Shown here in pieces: positions 48,773-59,558 of a stretch of DNA of 64,000 nt (position 1 is the stretch's first letter; every line of letters begins with the position of its first letter). The position numbers and the translations under genes are program-made. Location: assembly GCA_016801885.1 (NCBI GenBank), contig CM028884.1, positions 4,050,501 through 4,114,500 on the forward strand, in the 5' to 3' direction. A model generated the notes under the pieces. The model saw only the letters and a program-made list of their open reading frames with translations, made no database searches and had not been told where the DNA came from. The DNA comes from Toxotes chatareus. Lineage: Eukaryota > Chordata > Actinopteri > Toxotidae.

Positions 48773-50593
48773 ACTTTTTTTTTTTTTCTCAGCAGACGGT
48801 TTGTAAGGCTCACCGAGAGATTGAATTTCAAGCTGACTCCCTTCACCTCATCTCTTGTACACCTGCTTGACATTATGGTATCATCTGTGTATCAATGTCA
48901 GTAGCTTCTCTGTCAACATGTCAAAGCAGCAAAGAAAACTGTTGTTCTATTTTCACATCATTTCCTGTCTAACCCCACTAGTTACTCACGCTCTGCATAA
49001 TTTTCATTTAAATGTTTTCCTGGGCATGTGAGTCCCCATATGCAAAACTAGATGCTGTATAGTTGAGCTTTGACACATTATTAATAAAGTATTAAAACTG
49101 GTGAATTGTTGCTGGAGACGACAGGATACATTCAGACTTGGGCTTCAGGACATTTTAATCTTTTGGCGCTAATAAGGGTATTTTGTGTAGAGAAAATTGT
49201 CAAACTGTCATTTTCCACCAAATTCTCTGTGTGGGAACAGTTTGAAAATGTAATAGAAAATTTTGACACATCTGTATTTAAAGATCCCCTCTAGACATGT
49301 TTCAAGATATAAAACAATACTGAATATGAATAATAATTTGTATCTGATATGATATGATTTTTGGCAAAAAAAACTTCACTTACTAAGGTAATATTAAAAA
49401 TGAATAAATATATAATAATACAGAATAATAAATTCAGATTTATAAATATGCAAGTTCCACATTATACTTGTGTAACTTGAACACTGGACCACTGTTGACT
49501 TTCACACCAGTTGTGATGACACAAAATGTTGTACATACATGTCTGTTTAGAGTGAGCAGAGAGAAACAGTCTATGTCAGCAATGAATATGAAAATAACCT
49601 TCTAATGTCAAACTCACATGCACATTTATCATTGTCCACCATGAGTCCATGCATTTCTGAGTGCAGGAGGACCATAACTGGAGTTAACACTTACAGTATT
49701 TAACACATGAAGAAATGTAATGATTTAGCCTGAAATTAAATATCTAAAGTAGGAATAAGTGAATATGAGCTTAAAAAGCTGAACATTGCTTTCAGCATCC
49801 ATCTCCTTTAAGCCACTCTTCTCTCTTAGAAGGAAACAAACAGAACATGATGTCTCAGTGCAGCTCTGTATATTACAAATAACATTCAATGTAGGGGCCT
49901 TTGCAAAACTATCTGGGCCTGATCTACAACGGACCTATCAAAAAAGTAACTAAACTGCCCAAACTGAAGCATACAAGACCGAACCAAAAATGGCCTGAGG
50001 GCAGTCAGACTCTATTCAAAAAAGACCTGAGTATAAACAGATCCCATCTGAAATAAGAAGAGACCTAAACACAGAGAGACCACTAACACTGGAAGCAGCA
50101 TGATGCCCCACAAATTAAAGAACAGCCACAATCAAAAAGAGTAGCAGTATATTTCCTGACAATCGAGTTCACTCTTCTCAGTTGCCATATATGCTTTTCT
50201 TCTGATGCACCACATGATATACGATACTAAGGTATTATTGTTGAACCGGTTTGACAGACCCCGGTCCTGAGTCTGGTCTTGGTTACTAGGACCCATAAAG
50301 GCCTCTTACTTCAAATGTAGCTAATTATTTTAGGATTTCAGCTGTCACAAAGCAGAAAATGTAGAAAACACAAACACAAATCACTGACATTTTATCCTTA
50401 GGATACAATGACCTGGATGAATGAGAACTTGCACAGACAGACACAGACATTTTATTGTATTATTGTATTGCATATGACATAAATATTTTGGTATGAGTGA
50501 GTTTTCCAACATGTTGGCTGCACACATTTTGCAGATATGCGTAGTATGAATGTTTGAATTATATGGTGATTAAAACAAGACAGAGAGTTTACA

Positions 50594-50832
50594 GCTAGTG
50601 GCTCACTGAGGCTGTACTTAAGTGGTGCTTTGAGCTAAATGCTAGAGTCAGCTAACATGCTAACAGTGACATCTGAGTTTAGCATTTCAGCATGCTAACA
50701 CTTGCTTGATAGCACTAAACACCAAGTATAGCTGCGGCTGATGAGAATGTCATTAGTTTTGTAGTTGTTAAGTCATAAACCAGTGTAATGGAAAATGTAA
50801 AGAACTGACCTGATGATGGCGCTAAAAGAAAA
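50594..50832 (-). repeat. Dispersed teleost repeat ('GCTAACATGCTAAC...CCTGATGATGGCGCTA') fragment
   Basis: The words GTGGCTCACTGAGGCTGTACTTAAG, GAGCTAAATGCTA, CAGCATGCTAACACTTGC, TAGCACTAAACACCAAGTA, GAGAATGTCATTAGTTTTG and CCTGATGATGGCGCTA follow in order the left part of an abundant fish repeat, whose middle part, as I recall it, reads like 44244-44640 on the opposite strand. Non-coding. The strand label only records that it is opposite to that copy. Confidence 0.62.
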
Positions 50833-53063
50833 ATTTGTGAATAAACATCATGGTTTAAACAGATTTAAACATGCCTGGTGTACCTGCCCTCCCTGCCTCA
50901 TACTATAGCTGCCATTGCCAACACTTCCCCATTCAAATTTGAAATTCATCCACTTGATGAAGATGTATGTTTAGCTTTAGCAGCTGTTAACAGCTGTAAC
51001 AGGGTTTGTGAATTCCCTTTAGCATGAATAAAAATACTAATTGCAGCTTCATTTTAATTCATCCTCATCTACAGTTGCAGCACACCAGTGAAAAACACCA
51101 TACTCTCTTGTTAATGAGCAAAATCAGTGTGAAAAGACCTGGGAGTTCAGATTAAGAGCTCAGCGGTTATGGGATTATTAGAACATTTGCTGCCATAGTA
51201 TTAAATAAAAGTTTCCTTTAGTGCCACTGGGCAGGTCGTTTGTTTTGATGTGTTCATTTCCTTCACATTTTTTAATCACCAGCATCATTTGAGAAAGAGT
51301 TTGCCTCTAAACTAAACACAGCATGAACTCATTCGCACACAGCTATACACAAACACCACAGGCATTTTGCCTTCATCTCAGCGGCACAGTCTCAAAAGCA
51401 TATGCTTTGAGGTTCTGCTCACTCCTGTAATTTCCTTCTAATTCCTCCATTCTCTTCCATATTCTCCCCAGCTTTCCTTCTCACACAATCTCATACCAGT
51501 CTTCAAAAGCCACGGATAGACATATACTGAAAGCAAGAAATTATTTTACTCTGTGTTTAGGCTCAAAAACATTCCATTTGTTAAATGCTCAGTTGTCTTT
51601 TTGATATTTCTGTGATACAAAATGTAAATCCTCTTTGCCTTTGGGATATTACCAGAATCATCTAAACTGTAGCCTGATTTACTGTGCCATAACATAACTA
51701 AACAGCACCCAGAACATCCCGCAGTCTACAGCTTCTTAAGTCTGGAGGCCAGGGAGTAGACCAGCTAAGCTGTTGAATCGGGAATTCTTCATGTCTGGCA
51801 GAACCAAGAAGCTGGCATAAAACTAGCACAAGATGTTTACTGATCTTGATGCACCAAGAGAGAGCATTCAAACCCGAGGACATGCCCGCTATCTCAAAGA
51901 GAGCTTTCTTTCTCAATGACAACATGAGCTGCTTGGGGTTTCTCTACATCTGTTATGTCTGCTGAGCCTGCTCACAAGCTGTAAGATTAGCTAAGCAGTG
52001 CAGAGACTTACAACCACACCTGTGTATTAGACGTACAAACATATTCCTAATGTCCTGAAATTTTTGTGCTAATATTACTGGAAATTGCTTGAAAGTACAG
52101 TATATGTGTTCAGAGCTAATATGCCAACTGGTACATTAACTGAAAGATTTAGATGGCTTTCCCCTTAAGGGTAAAGTGGCCTCAGTAAAACCCAGACTTC
52201 CCAAGAGTTTTCATACATCTACATATTTGTGTGCTGCCGTCTGAATCAACCACCTAATTTGCAGAGTTTTTAATTCCTGGCTTTGTGTTTTAAGGACAAG
52301 CAAATCCCATGAAAAGATCAAAACCAATAACAAACTGATCCCAGTATCAAGTATTTCCTGTGTAGACATAGTCTGGTATAGCTGTGATGTAGATTTTCCA
52401 AAAAAACCCCTCATGGTTCACCAAGTGGACTACAATCACTACTTACTATAGTCCAATATAGAGCACACTATGCATCCAAACAAAACCAAACAAAACTTCA
52501 GGATAACCATAGCAAACAAAAAGCTGCAGTCAAGAGTTTATACAATCATGTGACAATCATTGTATAGTGAAAAATCAGGCTGGTTCCACATCAGCTCCAT
52601 GTCCTTTCAGTATTACAAAAACAAACAAACAAAAATTAAGCCACATCAAAGTTATCATACATTTATGGGTTTTGAGAGTTACTGTTCATACATAAACCAA
52701 AGAGCTAGGTTTTTGCACAAATGTGCTAATTACACTGACAAGAACATAAATCAAAGCAGGCTGCTACTTTCAGCCAGAGGGGCTTATCTCAGCAGTTCAC
52801 ACCAGTTGAGTCAGACTGATCAACCCAACAATCTGTTTCACACAGAAAAAATGTCATGAGACCTTTAAGTTGCCTTCATGTAGGTCAGTTCTGCTACAGA
52901 GACCTCACAACAACTAACTTGTTACTTTTCCAGGCAGCTGATGGGCAGAGACATCCATCATATTTTGTTGTACCTCTTAATGCTTTCAGTGTGAACTGGG
53001 CCACAGGAAACTAAAGTCATAATTTGACCTTTTCAATTTTTTTTTTATGCTACATTTATAGGT

Positions 53064-53271
53064 GGCCGCCTGGTTAGCTTAGTTGGTAGAGCATGAGACT
53101 CAACCTCTCAGGGTCGTGGGTTTGAATCCCACTCCGGGTGGCACCACCTCCCATGGGCTCACCACCCGTGGAGGTGCCATAGGCCTTTGGTGCATTGTGA
53201 ATTGGGCGGGCTGCCCCTGCGACCTGGGCCTGGACCCAGATAAGTGGCAGATGATGACATGACATGACATG
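53064..53271 (+). mobile_element. tRNA-derived SINE (tRNA-Lys-like head) with target-site duplication
   Basis: The 5' third reads as a tRNA relic: CTGGTTAGCTTAGTTGGTAGAGC (A-box region), then CATGAGACTC, CTCAGGGTCGTGGG and TTTGAATCCCAC (B-box region), closest to tRNA-Lys by wording. A non-tRNA body of about 110 bp follows, ending in a short ATGAC tandem tail. The 12-bp word ACATTTATAGGT flanks it exactly at 53052-53063 and 53272-53283, a classic target-site duplication from LINE-mediated retroposition. The intact duplication suggests a fairly recent insertion. It is not a functional tRNA gene: the B box has TTTGAATCC instead of GTTCGAATC, and the acceptor stem is lost. Confidence 0.85.
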
Positions 53272-53696
53272 ACATTTATAGGTAACTGTAAGTCACAATG
53301 ATACCAGTTTCTATCATCCGTGTTATATCCTGTCTTGTCAGTGTATTTCTCCAGTTGTTCATGTAAGTATCGATACTGCTCCATCCAAGAACACAAGAAA
53401 CTGAACCAACCACAGCACACTAATTTATCCACTGAGGGACACAAATCATGATGTAATGATGTAAGTGCATCAAAGATATAAAAAATGCATTGCCACACTT
53501 TACATAATTTTCAAAATGTTTTCTTTAACTAAATATGGATTAATAGGGCTTTATTAATCTCAGCAGCTCAGATGGACACTATCCAAACACAAGCAGAGCA
53601 AGATACACAAAGGTCAAAATAATTATCTCAAATTTTAATCTCTTTAGCCCGGCAACAACAAAGAACAAAGAGAGTGGGAGATCCACAGAGAGGGGG

Positions 53697-53711
53697 GAAA
53701 AAAAGAAAGAA

Positions 53712-53755
<44 letters not shown>
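53697..53755. repeat. (GA)n purine microsatellite
   Basis: GAAAGAAAGAGA leading into a GA run of about 40 bases. Confidence 0.93.
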
Positions 53756-54668
53756 CCTCCAGTCACAAAATAAAAAAAGAATAGCCTGCAGTGTTGAATG
53801 AGTTCCCTACGTAGCTTCAACTTTAATCTCTAAAGTCATACACACACACAAACAGAGACATAGCCATAGTCACTGTACAATCATGTCCAAATTTACCCTT
53901 TGCACTTTGTGTAATTTTTTCATCTCCAGCCCATTATTCCTATTGTCCCAGCTCACTCTGTCTCACTCTGTTGGCCTCCTAAACCACAATTACATTTTGG
54001 GATTCAGTGCGGAATAAATACCAGAATCATTTTGTCAGTGTTTTTTTTTTTTTTTGGAGGGAAAAAAAAATAGAAGGAATTAAACATTGCATGTCATTTC
54101 TTTTCTCTGTAAAAGACTTTGATGAAGCCAAATAAAGGAACTGATAAAGGAACTCACAGGTGTGAATCAAGCTCAATACATAGTGTCCATATCCACGTTT
54201 GAATGCAAGTATCAGGATCGCTTTTTAGTAATATCAAACCAAAAGCATAATTTCACTAATGACATGCACAGTGCTACCACATTTATATGTAAACAGTTTC
54301 AAAACATTGCATCATTGTATTTATTTATTAATATTTTAACATTTTAGCAATTTCTGCTTTAGTAATATCTAAGGTTTAAGTTTTCTCGCCTGTAAATGAT
54401 TTGGTAAACTAAACAGCACTGATTGTCCTAGTTTGCGTATTCACTAAATTGCACTACTGCCAACTATGCTGCTGCCATACTGCACACTCTGTATTGTACA
54501 TAGGTTTTACTATTCTTTTTTTTTTTTTTTTTTTTTTTAATGGCACCTCTCACTTGGTGAAGGAGAGAGAGAAAAATAAATCTTACCGTTTCCTCTGCTA
54601 CCTCAGGGCATGAAAGCATCAACACTTTGTGATTATACTATCATAAAATAAATGGAAAAAAAAACAAG

Positions 54669-54695
54669 AGTAATATGACAAGTTGTCATATTACT
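54669..54695. repeat. Perfect 13-bp inverted repeat, 1-nt centre
   Basis: AGTAATATGACAA (54669-54681) and its exact reverse complement (54683-54695) flank a single G. It lies 70 bases downstream of the EGF-1 first-half exon in the transcript. Confidence 0.9.
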
Positions 54696-54764
54696 TATTA
54701 TAAAAAGTGGTGTCTTGCTGTCCTAAAGACTCCGTTTTGGAAATGATGTTCGCGTTCAACTCAC

Positions 54765-55042
54765 CTGTAGCCATGCTGAGTGTCCACGCACACTCCACCA
54801 TTGAAGCAGGGATTTCTGGGATATGAGGCGCAGGGCTGATGGGACTGCTCTCTACCTGTGCAAGAGCACACAGCTGTGGATTCCACTGTCACAGATACAA
54901 GACTCATAGTCCCACAATCCACCACTGTGGGTGTGTCTCGCACATTCAAAGCGCTAGTGCAGCCACCGGTCCCGGCACACTCTGAACTGGGACACTCGTC
55001 TACCCGCACTTGGAACACGCTGACCTGCAGGAATGACTGGAG
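54765..55042 (-). CDS. CadN-like cadherin exon (1st in window): Cys-rich juxta-cadherin region and first half of EGF-1
   Basis: The exon is 278 nt: 92 codons from phase 0 plus two bases of a split Arg codon; fragment residues 1-92. The acceptor is TTTCTCCATCCAG and the donor GTGAGT (consensus). The peptide starts LQSFLQVSVFQVRVDEC, then has a Cys-rich stretch (SSECAGTGGCTSAL, VDCGTMSLVSVTV, AVCSC), and finally the EGF-1 opening with cysteines 71, 79 and 85 (RNPCFNGGVCVD). The remaining three EGF cysteines (94, 96, 105) come from the next exon. In CadN proteins the same region follows the last cadherin repeats: 'V(D)ECxxxx C..GGCT(N/S)xL', a hydrophobic strand, then a CxC motif. An internal CTGCAG 18 nt from the start could serve as a second, in-frame acceptor. 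The upstream exon, ending in phase 0, was not found up to base 64000. Confidence 0.92.
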
Positions 55043-56687
55043 CTGGATGGAGAAAGACAGAAAAGAAGGTGAAACACAAGATGGCACTAATATAGTACCT
55101 CTTTTTTTTTTTTAAGTGACCTGCACCCTAGACACTATGAGCAGTACAACAGGGCGTTTCTCCCTTTGCACAGTAAGTGTTCCCCAGTAGTAAATTCATT
55201 ATTGGAACTTATTTCACGGTCAGATCAGACCTTCAGGGCTTGAGGTGACACATCTGTTACAAAAAGCAACCTGTCAGAACCCTAGATCCCAGAGGCATGC
55301 CCTTTATATACACGTTTTATCTCCACTGCTTTAAAATTGAGAACTGACAGCAGCTGCAGTGAAGGCTTAGCCACTGAAAACTAACATTTTAGATAAAAAC
55401 TATTACATTAGCCGTAGCTTTCCCAGCATCCCCAACAAAGAACAGGACTGAAGAGGGTTATGTTCCCTGCCCCCCTTTCCCTAACCCCAGCCATTACAAC
55501 TAAATGCCTAACCATAACACTTATTTATTGTAACCCTAACCTAAACCTAATTCTAACCTTAATCTGAAAAAAAAAAAAAAAAAACACTTTCCAATAATGT
55601 TCTGACTCACATGGTATAAAATTCAAACTGGCCCTCACAAAGGCAGCTAAACAAGAACACACACACATACTTTGGTTCTATATAAAAGAATATTTATTGC
55701 TTTCTAGATTTCATATCCCCCTTTAATGGTGCAGCATGTCACTTTAGTAAATAAATAAAAAATAAAAATCTAGGGCACACCAACACATTGCTCAGAAAAG
55801 TCTAAAGTAAGCCTATATGTGGTCAAGGAAGGAGGGATAGTGAGTCCAAACTGCTGGCAGACAGAATCCAACATGTGGAACATGTGAGTGATCTTAAGCT
55901 TATTTGCCGTGTCACACTGGCTGGAAACCAGACTGGCTGGAGAAAATTAACTGACTCCAATTCAGCTTTAATATCAAAGTGTTTTTGATCTTCTTGTGTA
56001 CATTGTCATTTCTTTTCAATTTATACATTACTGAGTCTTTACAATCTCTGTGTCCTCATCTATGTTCACTGACATAAACATATGGTGACTAAACCTGGGT
56101 TAGTAGGTTTTTAACAAAATACCTCAGGTGCTGATGAAGCAGATTAATAGTTTATCCAGTTACCACCTTGTCAGTATGAGTATATTTGCAAAAGGAACTA
56201 ATCAAAACCCAGTCCAGGGACTGTCATGCAGTCCAAGTCTTTAACACTAGCTCTCATTGCCCCTTAAATTGATCTTTTTTACTGTAAATCCATGCTTAAT
56301 GTCTGGCTAATGCAATTTACACAGACCAATAAACACATGTGCATGCACACCAACACACAGACAAACAGCATAACTCAGGTGTGGAAAACGCAGATTCACT
56401 TTAGCAATGTATGACAGTACAGTAGGCACTTTTGGGTCATAGAAATCAAGCTGTTTTTCTGCACTAGTTCCCGAAAAAGTGGGCTAAACGGTGATGAGGC
56501 AAAAAGGAAGCTATGAATGAAATGGAAATTGAATGTGTACTGTATGTGGTGTGTGTGTGTGTACATGTGTGTTGGTGTGTTGGTAAGAGTGACACTGGTC
56601 AAGTAGATTTCCACTGAGTTTACCTACACATGCATATACTCAAGTAGAGTGGGCATGCACCAGGGCACGTATGCATGCATAGAGACA

Positions 56688-56688
<1 letters not shown>

Positions 56689-56756
<68 letters not shown>
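56689..56756. repeat. (CA)n microsatellite, about 68 bp
   Basis: A pure CA run of about 34 units, probably polymorphic. Confidence 0.96.
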
Positions 56757-56758
<2 letters not shown>

Positions 56759-57149
56759 AGTGTGAACTGTGTTGAACCAAAAGAGGGTCACTTCATGCTC
56801 AATGTTCTGGACTGATTGGACTTCATTCAGTGTGACTGAATTGTGCTCACAAACCATACAGTTCACATCTACTCCACTTATTCCCCAGCACCACTGCAGC
56901 CTGGGCTGCAGTGGTTCAAACTCTGATATAGCTTGTACGGATCATTGTTATTGTTGATTGATGTCTCATATCATTTGAGCTTTAAACACTGTAAATTTGC
57001 CAATATGAGCAGTGAGGGTTTTTTTTTTTATTTTACCTACATGTGACATTAATGCTTCCCCCTGATAGTCAAACCAGACACAAATGCTTCTACTCATAGG
57101 TTTCTTTTGACCTTAATGTTGGTGAGAATATGTACAGCCTTCAGTAAAT

Positions 57150-57680
57150 TCATTTAAACATGGATGGAGATTGACTGGGAGTTGAATGGTGGAATAGGGC
57201 CAACTGTTCTTAGCTTCCTCTGGAAGCTGAAGCTTGGGCTTCATTGGACCTTCCAAAAGGACAATGATCCCAAGCATACCTCAAAGTCCACCACGGCTTG
57301 GTTTCAGAAGAAGTCCTGGAAGATACTAGAGTGGTCATCACAGTCACCTGACTTGAACACCACTGAAAATCTCTGGTGGGATTTGAAAAAGGCGGTTGAA
57401 GCACACAAACCCAAGAATATCACTGAACCGGAGGCCTTTGTCCATGAGGAATGGGCTAAGACTCCTCAGGAATGCTGCCAGAAGCTGGTGTCTGGCTATG
57501 CATCACATTTGCAGCAGGTCATAACAGCAAAAGGATGCTCTGCTAAGTACTAAAGATGCTTGTCATCAAGGGGTTGAATAATTTTGGTACTGCAGTAGTC
57601 ATTAAAAGTGGCATTTTGTGTTGAATTTGGAGAAACTTATTAGATTAGTTGTGTATTGCAAACACCTTCTAGTGCAATAC
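57150..57680 (+). pseudogene. Tc1-like transposase, C-terminal third only (5'-truncated element)
   Basis: A plus-strand frame (57164-57551) ends with a stop after ...GCSAKY. It carries LHWTFQKDNDPKHTSKSTTAW, then a block like EWSSQSPDLN, TENLWWDLKKAVEAHKP and LVSGYASHLQQVITAKG. These are the catalytic core and C-terminus of a Tc1-family DDE transposase: the second Asp (in DNDPKHTS) and the Glu (in TENLW) of the DD34E triad are kept. About 130 codons survive of a usual ~340. The DNA-binding helix-turn-helix domains and the first catalytic Asp are missing. Downstream, TGCTTGTCATCAAGGGGTTGAATAATTTTGG is the usual post-stop sequence of such elements. The usual core has PSQSPDLNPIEN; here it reads SSQSPDLNTTEN. 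It cannot be autonomous. It is an insertion in the intron, sense opposite to the host gene. Confidence 0.88.
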
Positions 57681-59517
57681 AGAAGCAGTGTATTTAACCA
57701 GGCTTGTCAAACAAAATGTTTAGAGCATACTGAAACATAGAAATAGAATACTAAGAGGCAGATCAAGCTGTAGGAGAAGTTTCTTTAGTTGTTTTTCTCA
57801 GCACTGGGAACAGTTGTAACTGATCAAAGTGATCAGGACGGACTGCAGTACAATATTTTGACAGACACTTTAATTTCATACTCAAAACAATTCTGGCCAG
57901 AGTATTATTTCAAAATAAGAAGCTCGTCTGTGCTGCCTTAATACACAACATGAATGCATTATCAAACATATGAGGATGTGTCAATAGGGTTTCCTCCTTG
58001 CTGTCTTCTTCCTAGTATGGGATAAAGCAAATCAAATCGCTGACATTAAAGGTCAATGAGACACATTCATGCAGTGTGGAGAAGCCTGCAAAATAGTGGA
58101 GGAGGTACGGCGAAGAAAGGGGGAAGGGGGAACACGATTGTGGAGGTAAGTAGATACAGGTAGTACAGACAGGAAGCGGACATCTGTGGACAAGGACAGC
58201 TTCGGTGAAGTCATGCAAACATAAAGCAACTGGTGGCCAGCAGAGATATTACACTCAAAAGATGGCTTTTCTCACTCTCGTGATTATTTCTTGTTAGTTT
58301 GGAATTCAAATAAAGCATCTTTATTTCTTAACAGAGGAAGTATATGTTTGTTTTTCACTCATTCTTTATTCCCTATTTTTTCTCCATGGATAATGGCCAA
58401 CTCTCCCTGCTCTATAGTTTAGACAATATTTAGTCTTGTATTGGACTCTCTTAACCTCCAAAGCCTAAGTGGCTGAAAAGAAATCAGCATGCCCCATGTT
58501 TCTGTATGTAGTCTAGCAAGTGTTGAGGAAATGTGCAGAGAGGCACGCATTGAATCTTTGTAAGGCAGAACAGAGTGTATAGCAAGCAACAAAAGACCAG
58601 GGGGATGTTTTGTTACTTGGACTATTGTTCCTGTGCATTGAGAAGACTCCACAATCCTCTGCACTGCCCTCTGGGCCACATTAATATAATGACAAGATGA
58701 ACCATGGTATCCGAGCACCATACCAATGATTTTTAAAAAGTCAAAAACCAATGTAGTATCATTAAAAGTCAAGTGGATCGTGCTGGATTGAAAACACAGA
58801 GGGATAAGTTCCATTATGGATGTAGAGCAGGGAGAAATAGAGAGACATAGGGAATAAAGATTTTTTTTTAAATCTCCTACTTCTGAGGCATTACTGGAGA
58901 ATTGATAACATTAATAATAAGCGCTGCTTCATCTTCTGCACCCCCCCATTCCACCCCTCTCCTTCCTCTTTTCTTTCCATCCACCAGCTCCCCCCTCCTC
59001 TATCTCTCCAGCTCTCGTTCATCCTTTCCCTCGCCACGCTTCACATCTCATTCTGATCAATGTCTTCTCCGGGAGAACCTGGCTGAATTCAGATGAAACG
59101 CTCGGCACTCTTCTCACAAATCACACCTGAAAGCCTCGGCTACCTCTCCGCTTACACATCTTTCTCTTCCTCCCTGCTTCTTTCTGTGGATACGCTTTGC
59201 TCATCTTAAAAAACGTATTTATATACTTGCATGCTTTTCTTTGCATCTCTGATCTCTCGCCGTTCTTCCCTGACAATTGCCACGTGAAACAAAGAACAAG
59301 CACCAGGGAAAGAAGCAAAGAGAGAGGCAAAGGGTTGATTGCAGTGATTGACCTGAACTGAGCACTATGACCATGATTGGACTTGTACTGTTTCTACCCT
59401 AACAGACACACACATGCAAATGCAGACTTGCTCATCATTCCCTTTGAGGACACTGGGTCAGCTCTCTCTCTTTCCCTCCCTGCTGGGGAAATGCATACAA
59501 TTTGACTTTCTATGGTT

Positions 59518-59522
<5 letters not shown>

Positions 59523-59555
<33 letters not shown>
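59523..59555. repeat. (CA)n microsatellite
   Basis: A pure CA run of about 32 bases in the intron. Confidence 0.94.

Positions 59556-59558
<3 letters not shown>

Larger units (their letters stand above)
37175..54764 (-). other. 17.6 kb intron splitting EGF-1
   Basis: The donor is GTGAGT at 54759-54764 and the acceptor CCTCCAG. This is the most element-rich part of the window: CA repeats (39062-39112), dispersed repeats (39741-39873, 41845-42025, 42160-42365, 43878-44243, 44244-44640, 50594-50832), an LTR-like unit (45076-45432), a decayed LINE (about 46600-48580), a SINE with target-site duplication (53052-53283), a GA repeat (53697-53755) and a 13-bp hairpin (54669-54695). 40840-41160 is CT-rich on the plus strand. 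49915-50100 has repeated GACCTGA/GACCTAA words and may be another old repeat. No exon was recognised. Confidence 0.7.

Noticed and set aside
53066..53138. Functional tRNA gene
   Set aside because: The A- and B-box-like words belong to a SINE head with damaged T-arm wording, no matching acceptor stem, and SINE body plus target duplication around it.
55500..55565. Interstitial telomere-like repeat (TAACCCTAACCTAAACC)
   Set aside because: Only a few imperfect units, more like the TAACC/AAACCTA wording of dispersed fish repeats than a TTAGGG array.
58419..58814. 131-codon minus-strand frame as an upstream cadherin exon
   Set aside because: No cadherin, EGF or LamG motif; no acceptor/donor pair giving a phase-0 end was identified.
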